The notes beneath the pieces are model-generated. The model was given only the letters and a program-made list of their open reading frames with translations. It did not search any database and was not told the DNA's origin. Below are positions 17,029 to 19,515 of a stretch of 19,515 nt of DNA, one piece after another. The translations under genes and the position numbers were made by a program. The stretch's first letter is position 1, and each line of letters begins with the position of its first letter. This DNA comes from Thiotrichales bacterium (GTDB lineage: Bacteria > Pseudomonadota > Gammaproteobacteria > UWMA-0217), in the NCBI GenBank assembly GCA_024763135.1, contig JANTGD010000015.1:1-19515 (forward strand), written 5' to 3'.

Positions 17029-17388
17029 ATGTCTGAAAAAAATAAAGAAGCACATTCCAGCCCAATGCTTGTTGCACTGGGTAGCACCTTGGTGGCAGGC
17101 GCTGTGGTCAGCACGACCGTCAACGCCGATGCTAACCCGTTTGGGATGACCGAGCTGCCAGCGGGTTATCAAGTGGCCATGGAAGGTAAGTGTGGCGAAG
17201 GCAAATGCGGTGAAGGCAAGTGCGGCGGTGACAAAGAAACCGAAGGCAAGTGCGGCGAAGGTAAATGTGGGGAAGGCAAGTGTGGAGGCGCTAAAAACAC
17301 CGAAGGCACATGTGGCAGCGCTAAAGAGTCCGAAGGAAAGTGTGGTGAAGGCAAATGCGGTGAAGGAAAGTGTGGCGGTAACAATTAA
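17029..17388 (+). CDS. hvfA: HvfA-like precursor of a cysteine-modified copper-binding RiPP
   Basis: The 119-residue product has a basic start, a hydrophobic export segment (about 13-31) with likely cleavage near ADA (33-35), a short linker (36-51) and a repeat core (52-116). The core is 13 consecutive pentads: three EGKCG, GDKET, three EGKCG, GAKNT, one EGTCG, SAKES, three EGKCG, ending GNN. That gives ten cysteines at 55, 60, 65, 75, 80, 85, 95, 105, 110 and 115. In HvfA-type systems, cysteines in EGKCG motifs are converted by the HvfB/HvfC enzyme pair into oxazolone/thioamide-type groups that bind copper; both partners are encoded immediately downstream. Modification here is inferred, not seen. 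An intrinsic terminator follows the gene. It differs from BufA-type bufferins, which lack the EGKCG arrays. Unmodified metallothionein-like chelation is an alternative. Confidence 0.88.
   Translation: MSEKNKEAHSSPMLVALGSTLVAGAVVSTTVNADANPFGMTELPAGYQVAMEGKCGEGKCGEGKCGGDKETEGKCGEGKCGEGKCGGAKNTEGTCGSAKESEGKCGEGKCGEGKCGGNN
17182..17376 (+). repeat. Pentapeptide (15-base) tandem repeat region inside the HvfA-like gene
   Basis: Thirteen in-register 15-base units: cysteine triads at 17182-17226, 17242-17286 and 17332-17376, a single EGTCG at 17302-17316, and cysteine-free spacers between them. Two full 60-base higher-order units (17182-17241 and 17242-17301) are followed by a shortened 30-base unit. 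Synonymous positions vary between units (GGT/GGC/GGA, AAG/AAA, TGT/TGC), while Glu is always GAA. Confidence 0.9.
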
Positions 17389-17409
17389 CCAGTAGTCCTC
17401 CCCCCCACA

Positions 17410-17428
17410 GCACAAGTTTCTCTTGTGC
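17410..17428 (+). other. Small hairpin upstream of the terminator
   Basis: GCACAAG (17410-17416) pairs with CTTGTGC (17422-17428) around a five-base loop. It has no T-run, so it is not a terminator by itself; it may protect the 3' end of the peptide mRNA. Confidence 0.45.
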
Positions 17429-17435
17429 GGCAAAT

Positions 17436-17473
17436 CGGCAGGTGGTTCCATGTACACCTGCCGCTTTTTATTT
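17436..17473 (+). terminator. Intrinsic terminator between hvfA and hvfB
   Basis: CGGCAGGTG (17436-17444) and CACCTGCCG (17455-17463) form a perfect nine-base-pair GC-rich stem with a ten-base loop, followed by CTTTTTATTT. It lies 48 bases after the hvfA stop and before hvfB. Partial readthrough would give abundant precursor mRNA and less enzyme mRNA. Confidence 0.8.
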
Positions 17474-17519
17474 AACTTCCACACCTTAAGGCACCTGACA
17501 ATGTCAATGAGCAGGTTTT

Positions 17520-18398
17520 ATGATGATTGAACCACACTATCCTGTCTCCGGGGCCGGTCTTGGTTTGCGCCGGGAGTTATTGGAGCCCCTCAAACAACAC
17601 ACCCAGCTCACTTCCCCCGTTGATTTTCTCGAAGTCGCTCCAGAAAACTGGTTGCAGATGGGGGGACGATTGGGACGTCAGTTCGCCGCGCTAACGGAAC
17701 GTTTTCCGTTTGTGACACATGGGCTTTCGCTGTCCATTGGCAGCCCCTCTCCCCTGGACAAAGACTTGATTCTGGCGATCAAACGGTTTTTGAACCAATA
17801 TCAAATTCGATGCTATAGCGAGCATCTGAGCTACTGCTCGGATAGCGGCCAGCTTTACGACCTCCTACCGATCCCGTTTACCGAAGCAGCCGTCAGCTAC
17901 GTCGCGCAACGAATCCGCCAAGTGCAGGATATGTTGGAGCGCAAGATCGCCTTGGAGAATGTTTCCTACTACGCCGCCCTCGATAAAGAGATGGAAGAAA
18001 TCGAATTTCTGAACGCAGTGTTGGAAGAAGCCGACTGCGATCTGTTATTGGATATCAATAACCTCTATGTCAATTCGGTCAACCACGGCTACGACGCGCT
18101 TGAGTATTTACGTGCATTACCCGGAGAACGCATTGCCTATGCCCATATCGCAGGCCATTATCGGGAAGCAGAGGACCTGATTATCGATACCCATGGTGCG
18201 GCGATTATCGATCCGGTTTGGGAATTACTCGACAGCGCCTATGACAACTTTGGAGTGTTTCCCACTCTTGTGGAAAGAGATTTCAATATCCCGGCTTACG
18301 AGGTATTGATACAGGAAGTAAAGACTGTTGCCGAGCATCAGAAACACTCTCTGGATAATGCTCAGGAGGACGTCTCACGTGATCAAGCCCGGGCATAG
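17520..18398 (+). CDS. hvfB: HvfB-like multinuclear non-heme iron oxidase (MNIO, DUF692)
   Basis: MNIO enzymes are TIM-barrel proteins with two or three iron ions that oxidatively rearrange cysteines in peptide precursors. The 292-residue protein shows the family markers: GAGLGLRRE (11-19), DFLEVAPENW (35-44), H68 in THGLSLSIG, E101-H102 in SEHLSYC, E146-N147 in LENVSYY, D178/N180/N181 in LLDINNLYVN, H209 and H213 in HIAGH, D223/H225 in DTHG and E252 in LVERD. These His, Asp, Asn and Glu residues are the expected iron ligands; no key position looks lost. ATG codons at 17520 and 17523 are both possible, with an AGG at 17513-17515 in suitable range. It follows hvfA across a terminator and overlaps hvfC by 20 bases. 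Methanobactin MbnB is a relative, but the EGKCG substrate and DUF2063 partner point to HvfB. Confidence 0.92.
   Translation: MMIEPHYPVSGAGLGLRRELLEPLKQHTQLTSPVDFLEVAPENWLQMGGRLGRQFAALTERFPFVTHGLSLSIGSPSPLDKDLILAIKRFLNQYQIRCYSEHLSYCSDSGQLYDLLPIPFTEAAVSYVAQRIRQVQDMLERKIALENVSYYAALDKEMEEIEFLNAVLEEADCDLLLDINNLYVNSVNHGYDALEYLRALPGERIAYAHIAGHYREAEDLIIDTHGAAIIDPVWELLDSAYDNFGVFPTLVERDFNIPAYEVLIQEVKTVAEHQKHSLDNAQEDVSRDQARA
18364..18369 (+). promoter_or_regulatory. Consensus ribosome-binding site of hvfC
   Basis: A perfect AGGAGG sits inside the end of hvfB, nine bases before GTG 18379. It decides the hvfC start over in-frame ATGs at 18328 and 18358. Confidence 0.8.
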
Positions 18399-19164
18399 CT
18401 TTCAGGCAAAGCAATTGGCTTTGACTGCCCACATAAGGAATCCACAGGCCCATCCCTGCGTGCCGGGGATAGAAGAGCGCCGCCTGCGTGTTTACCGAGA
18501 ATTACTCTTCAACAATATCTGCCAATTTATCGATCATGCTTTTCCCGTGCTGAAGAGTCTCTATACAGATGCTGAGTGGATACGCCTGATCCGCAGTTTT
18601 TTTGTCCATCATGACTGTAAAACGCCCTTCTTCAGCGAGATTCCCAAAGAATTCCTAGACTACCTGAAGCACGCTTATCCAGCACAACCGCAGGATCCTC
18701 CATTTTTATACGAGCTGGCACATTACGAGTGGATCGAACTCGCACTGTCGATTGATACTCGAGAAGTCTATTCTGCGACACTCCAGCGCGACCTTGATAT
18801 TCTGGAGAGTATCCCGGTGCTCTCTCCCCTCGCCTGGCGGGTCAGCTATCAATGGCCTGTCCATGCAATCAGTCAAAACATGCAACCGCAAACCCCCTCG
18901 CCAACGAGCCACGATTACATTGTTTATCGTAACCATCTGGACGATGTACAGTTTATTGTCGCAAACAGTGTTACTTCCCGATTGTTTCAACTGCTCGATA
19001 GCAATACAGTCGCCACGGGCAAACAACTACTCGATCAAATTGCCAGCGAAATCAATCACCCCAATCCCAGTTTGGTTCTAGACGCTGGCAAGCAGGTTCT
19101 GCTGCGGTTTTTGCATCTGGACGTGATTTCCGGAATGCGCAAACCATGTCCAACCCCAGGCTGA
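18379..19164 (+). CDS. hvfC: HvfC-like MNIO partner protein (DUF2063)
   Basis: HvfC-type proteins bind the precursor leader and assist the MNIO enzyme in modifying cysteines. From GTG 18379 the product is 261 residues. The N-terminal DUF2063 domain (about 5-100) shows RRLRVYRELLFNNI (34-47), AFPVLKSLY (54-62) and FFSEIPKEFLDYL (84-96); then LYELAHYEWIELAL (110-123), the most recognisable family stretch, and a C-terminal domain (about 150-255) ending in a helix-rich segment. The reading frame runs back to 18328, but a perfect AGGAGG nine bases before the GTG settles the start. It overlaps hvfB by 20 bases, consistent with equimolar production of the two partners. No further cassette gene follows within the window. 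Confidence 0.9.
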   Translation: MIKPGHSFQAKQLALTAHIRNPQAHPCVPGIEERRLRVYRELLFNNICQFIDHAFPVLKSLYTDAEWIRLIRSFFVHHDCKTPFFSEIPKEFLDYLKHAYPAQPQDPPFLYELAHYEWIELALSIDTREVYSATLQRDLDILESIPVLSPLAWRVSYQWPVHAISQNMQPQTPSPTSHDYIVYRNHLDDVQFIVANSVTSRLFQLLDSNTVATGKQLLDQIASEINHPNPSLVLDAGKQVLLRFLHLDVISGMRKPCPTPG

Positions 19165-19515
19165 TGAGTGATCATCACAGTCTTAGTTTGTTTGGGATGG
19201 TCCAGGGGCAACTACCCAGCCTCTCGATACAGCGGTTTGAGCACGACTGCAAGCATAAAGGTGACGGTACCGCCTATGTCCCCGTGAATTCAAATCCGTG
19301 TAGCCCGCGACGATGGAGGCTCGATTCAATGAACGCTGCCTTAAAGCCGGTTCGAGGGAAATAGATGGCCTACGGTGGAAAAGCACTCGCTACGATCTCT
19401 ATTCTCGGACAGCATCCAAGTACACCGACAAGTCCAAACTGTCTATATCAGCGCAAACCCACGCGTTCAGAACAAGGCATTGTTGCGAAGCCATGGTTGT
19501 TCCATGTCGAGCAGC
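19165..19515. other. Unassigned 3' end of the window
   Basis: These 351 bases hold no gene I can support. An inverted repeat TGATGA/TCATCA (19162-19177) overlaps the hvfC stop but has no T-run, so it is not a convincing terminator. A + frame stays open to 19364, with a weak resemblance near 19180-19260 to the start of IS4-type transposases. Another, beginning at ATG 19313, is open to the window end (67 codons) with no recognisable domain. No DoxX-like hydrophobic protein, often the next cassette gene, begins here. The stretch may be decayed or intergenic DNA. Confidence 0.4.

Noticed and set aside
17182..17376. CRISPR-like or minisatellite array
   Set aside because: The 15-base periodicity is coding: unit boundaries follow codons, synonymous sites vary and there are no unique spacers of constant length.
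17169..17384. Complement-strand frame with an SPHLPSPHLPS-type repeat
   Set aside because: It is the mirror of the EGKCG repeat on the other strand. Repeats keep antisense frames open, there is no ribosome-binding site, and the + strand gene is strongly supported.
19285..19305. tRNA T-loop-like TTCAAATCC
   Set aside because: The flanking bases do not form the five-pair T stem and no anticodon or acceptor arm can be built around it.
19146..19364. Possible transposase remnant (IS4-like N-terminus)
   Set aside because: Only a weak resemblance over about 25 residues, no DDE motif, no terminal inverted repeats and no continuation in any frame.
19313..19515. Partial gene open to the window end
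   Set aside because: 67 codons from an ATG with no ribosome-binding site, no domain and no membrane segment; chance is a sufficient explanation.

Overview
The window reads as a chromosomal segment of a gammaproteobacterium. The main evidence is a complete rnfABCDGE electron-transport cluster followed directly by nth, the order known from Escherichia coli (rsxABCDGE-nth), with proteins close to the usual gammaproteobacterial lengths and motifs. A DUF1841 gene and an HvfABC-type cassette fit the same group. Genus cannot be fixed from sequence alone. All recognised genes lie on the + strand, and no rRNA, tRNA, CRISPR array or intact insertion sequence was found.

Positions 1-9163 look like a self-contained sensing and uptake locus. 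A NarL/LuxR response regulator (183-851) precedes two tandem paralogous TonB-dependent receptors (about 931-2988 and 3246-5387), a secreted ABC-type substrate-binding protein with no permease or ATPase nearby (5411-6424), and a 909-residue tripartite hybrid histidine kinase (6434-9163). The kinase has BarA-like architecture with a C-terminal Hpt domain and a degenerate first receiver, and the regulator resembles UvrY/GacA in layout. The likely logic is that the binding protein detects a ligand, the kinase relays phosphate to the regulator, and the regulator controls the receptors. The ligand is unknown. argE (9144-10301) overlaps the kinase gene by 20 bases although it belongs to arginine biosynthesis.

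Positions 10556-15726 hold rnfA, B, C, D, G and E, tightly packed with short overlaps and a plausible promoter in the 254-base gap upstream. nth (GTG start) and a DUF1841 gene follow.

The most interesting region is 17029-19164. A 119-residue secreted peptide built on a strict five-residue lattice, with nine EGKCG units and one EGTCG, is followed by a strong intrinsic terminator, then a DUF692/MNIO iron oxidase (hvfB) and a DUF2063 partner (hvfC). This is the layout of HvfA-type ribosomally made, cysteine-modified copper-binding peptides. The last 351 bases contain nothing that can be assigned.
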